DNA of 50,162 bases from Mucispirillum schaedleri (GCA_949287985.1 CASEIN010000063.1:1-50162), one strand, 5' to 3'. Positions 7,956-18,322 are shown, counted from the stretch's first letter. A program made the numbers and translations. Notes: generated from the sequence alone by a model not told the origin.

Positions 7956-9794
7956 TTATTCCACAGTAACGCTTTTTGCTAAATTTCTAGGCTGGTCAAT
8001 TTCTCTATTATTTAGTTTTGCAATACGGTAAGCAAATATCTGCAAAGCAATAACAGATAAAAATGGGAAAAGATATTCTTCCACATTAGGAAGAATAACA
8101 GCTTCTTCCACTCTGCCTTCTAATAATTTAAACCCTTTTTCATCAGTAATTGCAATACTTTTAGCTCCACGAGCCATTACTTCTTCGCATGCATTTACCA
8201 TTTTATCAAAAAGTTTATCCCCTGGCATAATGGATATAACAGGCATTTCAGCATTAAGAAGTGCAATAGGACCATGTTTGATTTCACCAGCAGGAAAACC
8301 TTCTGCCTGAAGATATGTTATTTCTTTTAATTTCAATGCACCTTCTAATGCAATAGGATAGTTTACATTTCTTCCTAAAAATACAAATGTGCTTTGTTTA
8401 TAATATTTTTCTGCTAATTTTGTAATATTTTTATCTTGAGCCACTGCTGCTTCAATGGCAACTGGAAGTTTCGCAAGTTCATTTAACAGTTCATCTTTTT
8501 TATCTGAACTAATATTGCCAACAGCATCAGCTATTAAAACAGCAAGTGAAAAAAGTGCAGCAAGCTGGGCAGTAAACGCTTTTGTAGAAGCCACACTTAT
8601 TTCTGAACCACATTTTGTATAAAATGTATAATCACTCATTCTAGCAAGAGTAGAAGCAAATACGTTACAAATAGATACGGTTTTAAAGCCTGCTGCTCTT
8701 GCTTTTTCTAAAGCTGCAACAGTATCTGCCGTTTCACCACTTTGGCTTACAAATATTGCTAAAGTTTCATCAGGCATAGCAACTTGTCTGTATTTATATT
8801 CTGAAGCATATTCTGCCTGACATGGAATATTGCAAAATTCTTCTATCCAATACTTTGCTACCATTGTAGCATGGTATGCTGTGCCGCAGCCTATCATCAT
8901 TATATTTTTTATATTTTTAAGTTCTTCTTTTGTTATACCAAACGCATGGTTAATATCTTTTAACACTTCTTCTATTGTGCTTCTAACAGTAAATGGCTGT
9001 TCATTAATCTCTTTTAACATATAATGTTCATAGCCGTTTTTACCACTGTTTTCTGCATTAATATCAAGCTCTATTACATTAAAATATTTTTCATGTAACA
9101 GTTTATCATATATTTTTATTTCATCTTTTTTAATAACTATAAAATCTTCATCATTTAAATATATTGCTTTATTAGTAAACTCAATAAAAGCAGAAATATC
9201 AGAGCCTAAAAAGTTTTCATTTTCGCCAACACCACATACAAGTGGGCTTTTAACTCTTGTTCCTATAATAGTATTTGGCACTTTTTTCCAAAGCACACCA
9301 AGAGCATAACTGCCTTCAAGTATACTTGTAACTTCTACTACTGCTTTTAAAAAATTATCTTCTAAATTATCGTTAACATTATTAAGTTTTTCTTCTAAAA
9401 GGTGGGCTATTACTTCAGTATCAGTATCTGATATAAATTTATGGTTTCTACTTAATAAATCTTCTTTTAAAGTTTTATAGTTTTCAATAATACCATTATG
9501 GACAACTACTATATCACCTGTGCAGTCGCTGTGTGGGTGAGAGTTTAATGTGGTAGGTTTTCCATGGGTTGCCCATCTAGTATGAGCAATACCTGTTATA
9601 CCTTTTAAGTTATGTTTTAAAGTTTCTTCTTCTAAAACTGCTACTTTTCCAACAGATTTTACTATTTCTATATTATCTTGTTCTACTGTTGCAAGCCCTG
9701 CAGAATCATACCCTCTATATTCTAAAGCTTTTAAGCCTTTTATTAAAATTGGTGCACTTGATTTCTCTCCTGCATAACCTACTATTCCACACAT
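7956..9794 (-). CDS. glmS: Glutamine-fructose-6-phosphate aminotransferase
   Basis: Makes glucosamine-6-phosphate from fructose-6-phosphate and glutamine, the first step to UDP-GlcNAc for peptidoglycan and lipid A. The catalytic Cys2 follows the initiator Met (MCGIVGYAG). The N-terminal glutaminase domain has the RGYDSAG and THGKPT motifs; two SIS domains follow (CGTAYHA, SQSGETADT, ALEGALKLKE). The ending AKSVTVE is typical. 612 residues, full length. An AGGAGA ribosome binding site precedes the ATG. It follows pyrG by 19 bases. No glmS ribozyme is possible in so short a gap. Confidence 0.97.
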   Translation of the reverse strand: MCGIVGYAGEKSSAPILIKGLKALEYRGYDSAGLATVEQDNIEIVKSVGKVAVLEEETLKHNLKGITGIAHTRWATHGKPTTLNSHPHSDCTGDIVVVHNGIIENYKTLKEDLLSRNHKFISDTDTEVIAHLLEEKLNNVNDNLEDNFLKAVVEVTSILEGSYALGVLWKKVPNTIIGTRVKSPLVCGVGENENFLGSDISAFIEFTNKAIYLNDEDFIVIKKDEIKIYDKLLHEKYFNVIELDINAENSGKNGYEHYMLKEINEQPFTVRSTIEEVLKDINHAFGITKEELKNIKNIMMIGCGTAYHATMVAKYWIEEFCNIPCQAEYASEYKYRQVAMPDETLAIFVSQSGETADTVAALEKARAAGFKTVSICNVFASTLARMSDYTFYTKCGSEISVASTKAFTAQLAALFSLAVLIADAVGNISSDKKDELLNELAKLPVAIEAAVAQDKNITKLAEKYYKQSTFVFLGRNVNYPIALEGALKLKEITYLQAEGFPAGEIKHGPIALLNAEMPVISIMPGDKLFDKMVNACEEVMARGAKSIAITDEKGFKLLEGRVEEAVILPNVEEYLFPFLSVIALQIFAYRIAKLNNREIDQPRNLAKSVTVE

Positions 9795-9813
9795 ACTTTT
9801 CTCCTAATATATT

Positions 9814-11388
9814 CTAATTATGTTTTTCTGCACAAGCTTTTACAAAGCCTGCAAAGACAGGGTGAGGTTTATCCACATTAGAGGCAAACTCTGGGTGGAA
9901 CTGCACCCCAATAAAAAATGGGTGGTCTTCTATTTCAACTATTTCAGGCAGCTTATCATGTTTTGCTGAAATAATTAAACCAGCATTTTCTAATCTTTCT
10001 GCATATTCTGGATTAAATTCATATCTATGCCTGTGCCTTTCAACAATATCTTCTGTGCCGTATAACTTATAAGCTAATGTTCCTTTTTTGATTTTAGCAG
10101 AATATTCGCCCACTCGTTGAGTGCCGCCTATACTTGTAACAGATTTCTGTTCATCAAGCATGGCAATAACCTGCTCTTTAGCATTATTATCAAATTCGCC
10201 AGAGGTGGCATCTTTAATACCTGCCATATTTCTAGCAGCCTCAATAACAGAGCACTGCATACCAAGGCATATTCCAAAAAATGGTATTTTATTTTCTCTG
10301 GCATAGTTAATAGCAGAAATTTTACCTTCCACCCCTCTGTAACCATAGCCACCGGGGATTAATATACCATCAAAGCCTTTTATTTTTTCAAGTAAATTTT
10401 CATCTTCTGCTTCAAAATAAACATCGTTTACTTTTATACCGTTATGAAGCCCTGCAAGATATAATGATTCTGCTATGGATTTATATGCATCTTTCATACC
10501 TGTATATTTACCAATAACAGCCACATTTATTTCTTTTGTAAGTTCTTTTTTCATAATGTCAAACCATGAAGTATCAAACTTTTTTTTCGGAGTAAGGTTT
10601 AACATTTTCATAACCTGCTTATCAACCCCTTGGTTATAAAAGCTTTCAGGTATAAGGTAAATAGAAGGGCAGTCAGTAGCTTCCATAACAGCATCTTTTC
10701 TAACATTACAAAAAAGAGCAATTTTCTTTTTCACATCATCATCAAGTGGTTTTTCGCACCTGCATATTATCATATCAGGCATAATACCAGCTTCACGAAG
10801 TTTTGCTACAGAATGTTGAGTAGGTTTAGTTTTTAACTCCATTGCAGCACCAATATATGGCACTAAAGTTAAATGTATATTGATAACATTACCTTTACCT
10901 TTTTCAAGAGTAAACTGCCTGATAGCTTCTAAAAATGGCAGCCCTTCAATATCTCCCACAGTGCCGCCTATTTCAATTAATGCTACATCAACTTTATTAT
11001 CAAATTTATCAATACGTTTTTTTATTTCATCTGTAATATGTGGTATTACTTGAACAGTATTACCATTGTAATGGCCTTTAATTTCTTTTTCTATTACTGT
11101 TTTATAAATATCGCCAGAAGTGTTTGTATTGTCTTTTGTGGTTTTCATACCTAAAAAACGTTCATAATAGCCAAGGTCCAGGTCAGTTTCAGCACCATCT
11201 GAAGCCACATAAACTTCCCCATGCTGATAAGGGTTCATTGTGCCAGGGTCCACATTAAAGTAAGGGTCAAACTTTGCCATAGCAGCAGTAAACCCATTAA
11301 GCTGTAATAGTTTACCAACACTTGCTCCACTAACACCTTTACCTAAAGAACTTGCCACACCACCTGTAACAAAAATCCACTTGGTCAT
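9814..11388 (-). CDS. pyrG: CTP synthase
   Basis: Converts UTP to CTP with glutamine as nitrogen donor. N-terminal synthase domain with the FVTGGVASSLGKG P-loop and GGTVGDIEG; C-terminal glutaminase with Cys in GICLGMQ and the late HPEF His/Glu pair. A start 21 codons further upstream is open, but the ATG at 11388 has AAGGAAG at the right distance and begins with the family start MTKWIFVTGG. That gives 524 residues, slightly short of the usual 535-545. First gene of the pyrG-glmS-TIM barrel unit; divergent from guaA. Confidence 0.97.
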   Translation of the reverse strand: MTKWIFVTGGVASSLGKGVSGASVGKLLQLNGFTAAMAKFDPYFNVDPGTMNPYQHGEVYVASDGAETDLDLGYYERFLGMKTTKDNTNTSGDIYKTVIEKEIKGHYNGNTVQVIPHITDEIKKRIDKFDNKVDVALIEIGGTVGDIEGLPFLEAIRQFTLEKGKGNVINIHLTLVPYIGAAMELKTKPTQHSVAKLREAGIMPDMIICRCEKPLDDDVKKKIALFCNVRKDAVMEATDCPSIYLIPESFYNQGVDKQVMKMLNLTPKKKFDTSWFDIMKKELTKEINVAVIGKYTGMKDAYKSIAESLYLAGLHNGIKVNDVYFEAEDENLLEKIKGFDGILIPGGYGYRGVEGKISAINYARENKIPFFGICLGMQCSVIEAARNMAGIKDATSGEFDNNAKEQVIAMLDEQKSVTSIGGTQRVGEYSAKIKKGTLAYKLYGTEDIVERHRHRYEFNPEYAERLENAGLIISAKHDKLPEIVEIEDHPFFIGVQFHPEFASNVDKPHPVFAGFVKACAEKHN

Positions 11389-11479
11389 AAATACTTCCTT
11401 TAAAAATAAAATAATTTTTACTACCTTACCACAGATATAAATTTTCTTCAAATAATAATTTAAGAAAATTACCTTTATT

Positions 11480-11509
11480 TTTACACAATTTTATTAGTTT
11501 GTGTTATAA
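11480..11509 (+). promoter_or_regulatory. Possible guaA promoter with inverted repeat
   Basis: TTTACA and TTATAA stand 18 bases apart. Between them lies a short inverted repeat, ACACAA-N10-TTGTGT (11483-11504), which could be an operator. About 100 bases of leader would precede the guaA start. Seen by eye only. Confidence 0.3.
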
Positions 11510-11609
11510 ATTAGATGCTTTTAAAAAAATTTTTAATGCAAAATATTTTCTTTTTTGATATAAAAGGTATATTAAAACAGTAAATGCTGTATTTGGAGCA
11601 AATTCTATT

Positions 11610-13148
11610 ATGGATTTAGAAAAAATATTAATTTTAGATTTTGGTGGCCAGTATAGTAAATTAATAGCTAGAAGGACCAGGGAATGTGGTGTTTTTAGTG
11701 AAATATTAAGCTATACATCAAGCCCAGAGCGTATTAGGGAAAAGGGTTTTAAAGCCATTATATTATCCGGCGGGCCATCAAGTGTGTATGAAGAAAATGC
11801 ACCAAAATGTGATAAAGGTATATTTGAAATGGGGCTTCCTGTTTTAGGTATATGCTATGGTGCACAGCTTATGGCAAATACTTTAGGTGGCTATGTGGCA
11901 GGCAGTGGTTCTCCAGAATATGGTTCTACAAATGTGGAGGTGGATAAATCTTCCATACTTTTTAGTTCCAGTAATATAGGAAATGTTACAGAAACCTGGA
12001 TGAGCCATGTGGATTATATAAAAGATTTACCTGCTGGCTTTAGAGTGACAGCAAAAACATCATCATGCCCTGTAGCTGCTATGGAAGATGCAGGTAAAAT
12101 GTTATATGCTGTACAGTTCCACCCAGAAGTTACAAATACTGTAAATGGTATGGATATTATAAAATCATTCCTTTTTGATGTTTGTAAATTTAAAGGTGAC
12201 TGGAAAATGTCATCATTTATTGATGATGCAGTTGCAAAAATAAAAGAAAAAGCAGGCGATGGTAAAGCATTATGTGCATTAAGTGGTGGTGTTGATTCAT
12301 CAGTTGCTGCTCTTTTAGTTCAAAAAGCTATTGGGGATAGATTAACTTGTGTTTTTGTAGACCATGGGCTTTTAAGAAAAAATGAAGGCGATGAAGTTGA
12401 AGCCATATTTTCTAAATTTGGGCTTAATTTAATACGAGTTAATGCAGGGGAACGTTTTTTAGCAAAGCTTAAAGATGTGGAAGACCCAGAGCAAAAACGT
12501 AAAATTATAGGCAGTGAATTTATTGCAGTTTTTGAAGAAGAAGCAAAAAAATTAGGTAATATAGATTATTTAGTTCAAGGCACAATTTATCCTGATGTTA
12601 TAGAAAGCGGGGCAGGCAGTTCTGCTATGATAAAAAGCCACCATAATGTAGGTGGTTTACCAGAACATATGGATTTTAAAGGGCTTATAGAGCCATTAAG
12701 GGAGCTTTTTAAAGATGAAGTTCGCAGAGTAGGGCTTGATTTAGGGCTTCCTGAAAATCTTGTTATGCGTCAGCCATTTCCAGGTCCTGGCTTAGGTGTT
12801 AGGATAATTGGTAAAATAACAGCTGAAAAAGTAGCTATTTTACAAGATGCCGATGCAATATTTAGGCAGGAGATAGCAGCTGCTGGGCTTGATAAGGAAA
12901 TAAGCCAGTATTTTGCAGCATTAACAGATATGCGTTCTGTTGGTGTTATGGGTGATTTTAGAACATACCACTATACTGTTGGGCTTCGTGCTGTTATCAC
13001 ATCTGATTTTATGACAGCAGAATGGGCTAGAATTCCCCATGAAGTATTAGCAAAAACATCAAACCGTATAGTAAATGAAGTGCAGGGAATAAACAGGGTA
13101 GTCTATGATATAACTACTAAACCACCTGCAACTGTTGAATGGTTATAA
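11610..13148 (+). CDS. guaA: GMP synthase (glutamine-hydrolysing)
   Basis: Aminates XMP to GMP. N-terminal class I glutaminase: Cys82 in GICYGAQ and His/Glu in QFHPEVT. ATP pyrophosphatase domain with the P-loop ALSGGVDSS near residue 225, and the C-terminal dimerisation domain ending in KPPATVEWL, the universal GuaA ending. 512 residues, full length. GGAG lies 11 bases before the ATG. The following lpxI gene is separated by a small hairpin. Confidence 0.98.
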   Translation: MDLEKILILDFGGQYSKLIARRTRECGVFSEILSYTSSPERIREKGFKAIILSGGPSSVYEENAPKCDKGIFEMGLPVLGICYGAQLMANTLGGYVAGSGSPEYGSTNVEVDKSSILFSSSNIGNVTETWMSHVDYIKDLPAGFRVTAKTSSCPVAAMEDAGKMLYAVQFHPEVTNTVNGMDIIKSFLFDVCKFKGDWKMSSFIDDAVAKIKEKAGDGKALCALSGGVDSSVAALLVQKAIGDRLTCVFVDHGLLRKNEGDEVEAIFSKFGLNLIRVNAGERFLAKLKDVEDPEQKRKIIGSEFIAVFEEEAKKLGNIDYLVQGTIYPDVIESGAGSSAMIKSHHNVGGLPEHMDFKGLIEPLRELFKDEVRRVGLDLGLPENLVMRQPFPGPGLGVRIIGKITAEKVAILQDADAIFRQEIAAAGLDKEISQYFAALTDMRSVGVMGDFRTYHYTVGLRAVITSDFMTAEWARIPHEVLAKTSNRIVNEVQGINRVVYDITTKPPATVEWL

Positions 13149-13155
13149 ATATTAT

Positions 13156-13175
13156 GAGCAGGTATTTACCTGCTC
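13156..13175 (+). terminator. Hairpin between guaA and lpxI
   Basis: GAGCAGGT-ATTT-ACCTGCTC, a perfect 8-bp stem followed by TATTTTTT. It sits seven bases after the guaA stop and eight bases before the GGAG of lpxI, so it may terminate or partly attenuate read-through into lpxI. Confidence 0.65.
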
Positions 13176-13194
13176 TATTTTTTGGAGCAAATGT

Positions 13195-14022
13195 ATGAAT
13201 AAAAGACGAGTGGCAATTATTGCAGGTTATGGCAGCCTGCCATTAATCGGTGCAAAATATATTAAAGAAAAAGGCGAATATCTTTTAGTAATTGCATTAA
13301 AAGAAAGCTGCACATTACAGGAAGAATTAAAAGAATTAGCAGATGAATATTATGAAATAAGTGTTGGGCTTGCTGGTAAAATTTTAAAAACTATGAAAAA
13401 ACATCAAATTACCCATGCACTGCTTTCTGGTAAGGTTGAAATAAAACTGCTTCACAGCCTGCGTTTTGACTTTAAGGCACTTTTAATACTTGCAAAAATA
13501 TCATTAAAAAGCACTGATTCCATTAACCTTGCTATTATAGATGAATTAAAAAATATTGGTGTGCAGATGGTTTCGCAAAAGGAAGTTTATTCATCTATTA
13601 TTCCAGAAAGTGCAGTATTTTCTAAAAGAAATTATAATGATAATCAGCTAAAATCAGATATAAAAACAGGCTTTCTATTTGCAAAACATATTGGTGGGCT
13701 TGATTTAGGACAGTCTATTGTAATAAGTCATGGTAAAATTATGGCAGTAGAAAGTGCAGAAGGGACAGATAAAACTTTTGCAAGAGGCTCTAAATTAGGT
13801 AATGGCAGTGCAATATGTATTAAAACAGGTAAAACAAACCAAGATGAAAGGTTTGACCTGCCAACTGTTGGGCTTGATACCTTAAAAAATATAGCAGAAA
13901 ATAATGGGATTGGGCTTATTATGGAAAGTGGTGAAACAATAGTTGTTGATATGGAAAAATGTATTGAATATGCCAATGAACATAATTTAATATTTGCTGC
14001 TGTTACAAGTGATGAAATTTAG
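13195..14022 (+). CDS. lpxI: UDP-2,3-diacylglucosamine pyrophosphatase, LpxI type
   Basis: Hydrolyses UDP-2,3-diacylglucosamine to lipid X in lipid A synthesis, at the inner membrane face. The N-terminus RVAIIAGYGSLPLIGAKY and the C-terminal GIGLIMESGETIVVD match the LpxI (DUF1009) family; the metal-binding region is around VESAEGTDKT. LpxI replaces LpxH in many bacteria. The ATG at 13195 has GGAG at the right spacing; an open frame reaches back into guaA but is not needed. 275 residues, normal length. Its stop directly abuts the stop of the convergent lipoprotein gene. Confidence 0.93.
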   Translation: MNKRRVAIIAGYGSLPLIGAKYIKEKGEYLLVIALKESCTLQEELKELADEYYEISVGLAGKILKTMKKHQITHALLSGKVEIKLLHSLRFDFKALLILAKISLKSTDSINLAIIDELKNIGVQMVSQKEVYSSIIPESAVFSKRNYNDNQLKSDIKTGFLFAKHIGGLDLGQSIVISHGKIMAVESAEGTDKTFARGSKLGNGSAICIKTGKTNQDERFDLPTVGLDTLKNIAENNGIGLIMESGETIVVDMEKCIEYANEHNLIFAAVTSDEI

Positions 14023-14475
14023 TTATTGAATTTTCATATACCATTTATTATTTACCAATACTAATGGCATAATTGCTATTTTCTCACCTAGCCTAATATT
14101 AGCATTATATGTATTTTCATCTATTCTTTCTACATTAATTAATTCCATACTTTTATCACCAAGAACTACTTTAAATATGCCATATAAATATTCTTCTGCA
14201 CTAATATTATCTACTGTCATATTATCTTTATCTAAAAAATAGCCCAGCATCACATATAAATCCTGGTTGTTTATATTTTCTATCATATTTTTAGATACTG
14301 AATATCTATCCTGTGGAAGTATTCTGTTCCAAAAATTATGTATTTCACCGTTATTATAGTAATATATAATTTCTTCAACAGCGTGTTCGGGAGATTCCCG
14401 CATGTCTTTTTCACACCCTGCAGCTAGTAAAATACCCATACACATCATCAGAAAATATATTATTTTTATTTTCAT
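14023..14475 (-). CDS. Small lipoprotein of unknown function
   Basis: Signal peptide with lipobox LAAGC (Cys21). The mature part is about 130 residues with a pattern like small NTF2-like or DUF4878-type lipoproteins: SPEHAVEEIIYYYNNGE, a central helix, and a C-terminal strand pair ending VNNKWYMKIQ. That fold assignment is inference. AGGGGA precedes the ATG. Convergent with lpxI with no base between the stops, so the two mRNAs may overlap at their 3' ends. Confidence 0.65.
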   Translation of the reverse strand: MKIKIIYFLMMCMGILLAAGCEKDMRESPEHAVEEIIYYYNNGEIHNFWNRILPQDRYSVSKNMIENINNQDLYVMLGYFLDKDNMTVDNISAEEYLYGIFKVVLGDKSMELINVERIDENTYNANIRLGEKIAIMPLVLVNNKWYMKIQ

Positions 14476-14612
14476 TAAATAATCCCCTGTATTTAGGATA
14501 TACTATAACACTTTTAATTCAATATAAAAAGTAAAATTATGCAAAATTTGTGCAAAGAATGTCTTTAATTTTTTGTATTTATATGCTAGATTAAATTTTA
14601 GCGGGAGGATAG

Positions 14613-17192
14613 ATGTCAGCTGCTAAAATAAAAAATTATAATAGAAATAAATATGAAAAAGGCGTTATTTTTACATTAATCTTTATATTAATTTCTATTG
14701 TGCTGTTTGTTTATTCTCTTATCTCTTCAAAAGACAAAATCATGCATACTATCAAGGAAATAGGCTCATCACGTATAAATGGTTTTTCCACAAAAATCAA
14801 TAATGTTACACATTTATATGAAACATTTATGAATATGGGGGCTTATCAGTATGAATTAATTTATTACAACAATAATGATAAGGCAGAATTTGGCAGCTGG
14901 TTTAAAAAGTTTGCATTATATGGTTCTAATACTTTTAATGTAAAAAGCATGCAGGCATACTCTGTTGTTTATGATAATGGAACATATGATGTATTAACAA
15001 ATGAAGACTATGATTTATCAATTTTTAATAAAAAATATATTGAAAACAGCATGTGGTATAAAAATGCATTAAAAAATAAAGATAAAGTAGTATTTTCAAA
15101 AGTTTATAGAGATTTATATGACAATAAAAGCACTATTACTATTTCAAAAAGTATTTTAAACGGCAATGGAGTTTTAGCGGTTGATTTAGATTTATTAGAT
15201 ATTAAAAATAACTGGCTGCCCAATGAAGATAATATGGATAACAGCGTATATATTCTTCTTGATAATGAAGGCTCATATATAGCATGTAATAAAATAAAAG
15301 CAAAAAGTGATTTTGATAATGCTACATTAGGCAGATATAGAAGCAATGTTATTCCAGTGCTTTTCGAAAAAATTAGTGAAAATAAACTAGAAAAAGGCTC
15401 TTTTAAAATAGTATTACCTGATATAGGAGAGTTTTATATTTTTTATAATAAAAATGAAAAAACAGGGTTTATTTCAATTGTAGCTTTAAATGTTAAAGAG
15501 TTTTATTCAAAATCATCTATTTGGCAGCTGCGGTATCTTATAATTTTATTAATATTAGCTGTTGCAAGTATAATAATGTATGTAGAAGAACATTATTTAA
15601 ATAAAAAGATTACAGAGTCTAATGATGTAATAGATATGCTTGGCAACTCATATTATGCAATATACAGGGTAAATATAAATACAGAAGAGTATGATATAGT
15701 TCGTTCATCAGAATATATTTCTCAAACAATAGCAAGTTCTGGTAAATACAGCAGCCTTTATAATAAGTTAATAGAATATATGGAAGAATCATCTGCTGAT
15801 GAATTTCGCAAAAGTTTTTCCATTGAAAATATAAAAAAGATGGCAGAAAACTATCAGCTTGATTATGGTATAGATTTATACAGGTTTTTAGAAGACGGTT
15901 ATAAATGGGTTAACCTGCGTATAATCATAGATAAATCAGTATCTAAAGATAATATATTGCTGTGCTTTAAAGAATGTGAGGAAGAAAGAAAACGTGAACT
16001 TGCCCATATTGGTCTTTTAGAAGATGCTGTTAGTGCATTAAAAGAAAGTGCTGAATCAAAACGGATTTTATATTCCAGCGTATCCCATGATATGAGAACA
16101 CCATTAAATGGTATTATAGGTATTGCAGAGCTTATGGGACATTATATTAATGATCCGGAAAAATTATCAGATTATCTTGAAAAAATAAAAATTTCTGGAA
16201 ACCAGCTTATTACTTTAATTGATAATTTTCTTGAAACTGCAAAATCAGAAAGTAAAACTTTAGAAACAAATATTGAAACTTTTTCATTAAATGAGAGAAT
16301 TGGAGAAGTTGTAAATATTTTTACTCTTATTGCTCAACGAGATAAAAAACATTTCTCTGCTGAAATAGATATTATTCATGACCATGTTAGGGGAGATTTA
16401 AATAAATTAATGCATATTTTAAATAATATTTTATCAAATGCATTTAAGTATACAGGGGATAATGGCAATATATCTCTTTTAGTATCAGAAATATATGATA
16501 ATGGCACATATTTTTATGTTTTTAGTATAAAAGATAACGGCATAGGTATGAGTAAAGAATTTCTACGCCACTTATTTACTCCATTTGCCAGAGAAAAAAG
16601 AGATTCCACTAGGAGAATAACAGGGACAGGGCTTGGGCTTTCTATTGTCCAAAGTCAAGTTCGTCATATGCAGGGAGAGATTACTGTTGATAGTGTCTAT
16701 GAAAAAGGAACAGAAGTAAAAATTACACTGCCTTTTGAAATAGTGGAAGATTTGAAAAATGATTGTAAAGACCGTATTAAAAATGTAGATATTATTGATT
16801 TAGCAGGCTCTACTATATTAGTTGCTGAAGATAATGTGGTTAATATGCAGATAATTACAGAGCTTTTAGCTTTACGAAAAATAAAAGTGATACAGGCATG
16901 GAATGGTGATGAGGCAGTTAATATATTTAAAAATTCTAAAGAATACAGTATTGATGCCATTTTAATGGATATATTAATGCCTGTTTTAGACGGTCTTGAA
17001 GCTGCAAAATTAATAAGACAGATGGACAGGCAGGATGCAAAATCTGTGCCTATAATTGCATTAAGTGCTAATATATTTGAAGAAGATATTAAAGAATCTC
17101 GTGCAGCAGGAATGGACGCTCATTTAGCAAAGCCTGTTAATTTAGATATGCTTTATGGCACATTGTCTGAATATATTAAAAAAAATAAATAA
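14613..17192 (+). CDS. Hybrid sensor histidine kinase with receiver domain
   Basis: Membrane sensor of 859 residues. Transmembrane helix at about 17-36, a periplasmic Cache-like sensor region (about 40-300), second helix at about 305-327, a PAS-like segment (about 340-460), then the kinase: phospho-acceptor His492 in SVSHDMRTPLNG, N box NNILSNAFKYT, and ATP lid motifs DNGIGM and GTGLGLSIV. The C-terminal receiver has AEDN, Asp786 in LMDILMP, and KPVN. There is no output domain, so a histidine phosphotransfer protein or partner regulator should exist elsewhere. GGGAGG precedes the ATG. A paralogue lies at 45051-47573. Confidence 0.92.
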   Translation: MSAAKIKNYNRNKYEKGVIFTLIFILISIVLFVYSLISSKDKIMHTIKEIGSSRINGFSTKINNVTHLYETFMNMGAYQYELIYYNNNDKAEFGSWFKKFALYGSNTFNVKSMQAYSVVYDNGTYDVLTNEDYDLSIFNKKYIENSMWYKNALKNKDKVVFSKVYRDLYDNKSTITISKSILNGNGVLAVDLDLLDIKNNWLPNEDNMDNSVYILLDNEGSYIACNKIKAKSDFDNATLGRYRSNVIPVLFEKISENKLEKGSFKIVLPDIGEFYIFYNKNEKTGFISIVALNVKEFYSKSSIWQLRYLIILLILAVASIIMYVEEHYLNKKITESNDVIDMLGNSYYAIYRVNINTEEYDIVRSSEYISQTIASSGKYSSLYNKLIEYMEESSADEFRKSFSIENIKKMAENYQLDYGIDLYRFLEDGYKWVNLRIIIDKSVSKDNILLCFKECEEERKRELAHIGLLEDAVSALKESAESKRILYSSVSHDMRTPLNGIIGIAELMGHYINDPEKLSDYLEKIKISGNQLITLIDNFLETAKSESKTLETNIETFSLNERIGEVVNIFTLIAQRDKKHFSAEIDIIHDHVRGDLNKLMHILNNILSNAFKYTGDNGNISLLVSEIYDNGTYFYVFSIKDNGIGMSKEFLRHLFTPFAREKRDSTRRITGTGLGLSIVQSQVRHMQGEITVDSVYEKGTEVKITLPFEIVEDLKNDCKDRIKNVDIIDLAGSTILVAEDNVVNMQIITELLALRKIKVIQAWNGDEAVNIFKNSKEYSIDAILMDILMPVLDGLEAAKLIRQMDRQDAKSVPIIALSANIFEEDIKESRAAGMDAHLAKPVNLDMLYGTLSEYIKKNK

Positions 17193-17263
17193 TATCATAA
17201 ATAATACAATATTTATTGGTATGTTTTTTGATATATATAAAAATAATAAACTAAGGTGGAAAA

Positions 17264-17950
17264 ATGATAGTAGTATTTGAAGGTTTAGACGGTTCTGGTA
17301 AAGGGACACAGTCAGAAAAATTATCAGCAAGAATGAGTGCAAAAGGTATAGATAATGCTTTATACAGCTTTCCAAACTATAAAGGCACAAGCTTTGGGTT
17401 GGAAGTTGGAAAATACTTAAATGGTGGTTTTGGTTCATTAGATGAAATCCCACCACAGTTTCCTGTAATGCTTTATGCAATGGACAGGTTTGAAATGAAA
17501 AAAAATATTATGACAGATATTAAATCTGGTGCAAATATTATATTTGACAGGTATGTGCCATCAAATATTGCTCATCAGGCAGTAAAGTTTCCTGAAAATG
17601 AGCAAAAAACATTTTCTGACTGGGTAAAACGTTTAGAATACAATATTTTAGAAATGCCACAGCCAGATGTTGTAATATTTTTAGATGTAGAGCCTCGCAT
17701 TGCAGCTAAAATGGTGGAATTAAAAGGAAAAAGAGATTATACAGACAGCAAAAAAGATATTCATGAAGCAAATAATGAATATATGGAAAAAGTGTATAAA
17801 ATGTATAAAAAAATGGCAGTTGAGGAAGACTGGATAATTATAGAAGCAACAGACGGCGAAAATATGCTTGATATGAATGTTATAGCAAAAAATATTTTAA
17901 TTGCTATGGCACATAAAGGCTTCCCAGTAGAAGAACCAAGATTGTTTTAA
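17264..17950 (+). CDS. tmk: Thymidylate kinase
   Basis: Phosphorylates dTMP to dTDP. P-loop EGLDGSGKGTQ at the N-terminus, the DRYVPSN motif (about residue 90) and a lid-like segment GKRDYTDSKKD. At 228 residues it is slightly longer than E. coli Tmk, and the DRYVPSNIAHQ wording is closer to the archaeal/eukaryotic-like branch. A ribosome binding site AAGGTGG lies just before the ATG. Monocistronic, with a weak hairpin after the stop. Confidence 0.9.
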   Translation: MIVVFEGLDGSGKGTQSEKLSARMSAKGIDNALYSFPNYKGTSFGLEVGKYLNGGFGSLDEIPPQFPVMLYAMDRFEMKKNIMTDIKSGANIIFDRYVPSNIAHQAVKFPENEQKTFSDWVKRLEYNILEMPQPDVVIFLDVEPRIAAKMVELKGKRDYTDSKKDIHEANNEYMEKVYKMYKKMAVEEDWIIIEATDGENMLDMNVIAKNILIAMAHKGFPVEEPRLF

Positions 17951-17975
17951 AAATTACTAAATTTTTTAGTAATTT
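17951..17975 (+). terminator. Weak terminator after tmk
   Basis: AAATTACTAAA and TTTAGTAATTT form an 11-bp AT-rich stem immediately after the stop codon, with three bases between the arms. There is no strong T run. Confidence 0.4.
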
Positions 17976-18088
17976 ATACGATAATAAAAATATGTAAAGC
18001 TTTTATTTACAACTTTTACTGCTTCCATATACGTTAAAAACTTGCCAAATGTAAAGTGTATGTTTATATTGGTTAAGTGGGAGGTTTT

Positions 18089-18313
18089 ATGAACTTATCA
18101 TTAGATTTAAGAGAAGATGAATTAGCTCTGCTTGAAAAATATGCAGAGAAACATAATATGTCTATGTTAGAGTTTATAAAAGTAATTATACTGGAGCGAA
18201 TTAAAGATGAGCATGATATGGAAGTATATGAAAGTGCAATTAAATCATATACAAAAAACCCGTTATCATATACTCATTCATCATTAATGCGTGAATTAGG
18301 GCTTGCAAAATAA
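18089..18313 (+). CDS. RelB/DUF6290-like ribbon-helix-helix antitoxin, unpaired
   Basis: A 74-residue protein that opens with a ribbon-helix-helix pattern: a short strand (MNLSLDLRE), then two helices (DELALLEKYAEKHNM and SMLEFIKVIILERI), and ends with an extended segment. This matches RelB/DinJ and DUF6290 antitoxins, which bind DNA and neutralise a RelE-type toxin. The ATG at 18089 is preferred over the GTG at 18077 because GGGAGG lies directly before it. No toxin gene follows: the next plus-strand gene is yceD, 800 bases on. It may be an orphan regulator. Confidence 0.65.
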   Translation: MNLSLDLREDELALLEKYAEKHNMSMLEFIKVIILERIKDEHDMEVYESAIKSYTKNPLSYTHSSLMRELGLAK

Positions 18314-18322
18314 GTAAGGGTG

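Noticed and set aside
7956-9813. glmS ribozyme
   Set aside because: Only 19 bases separate pyrG and glmS, too few for the ribozyme.
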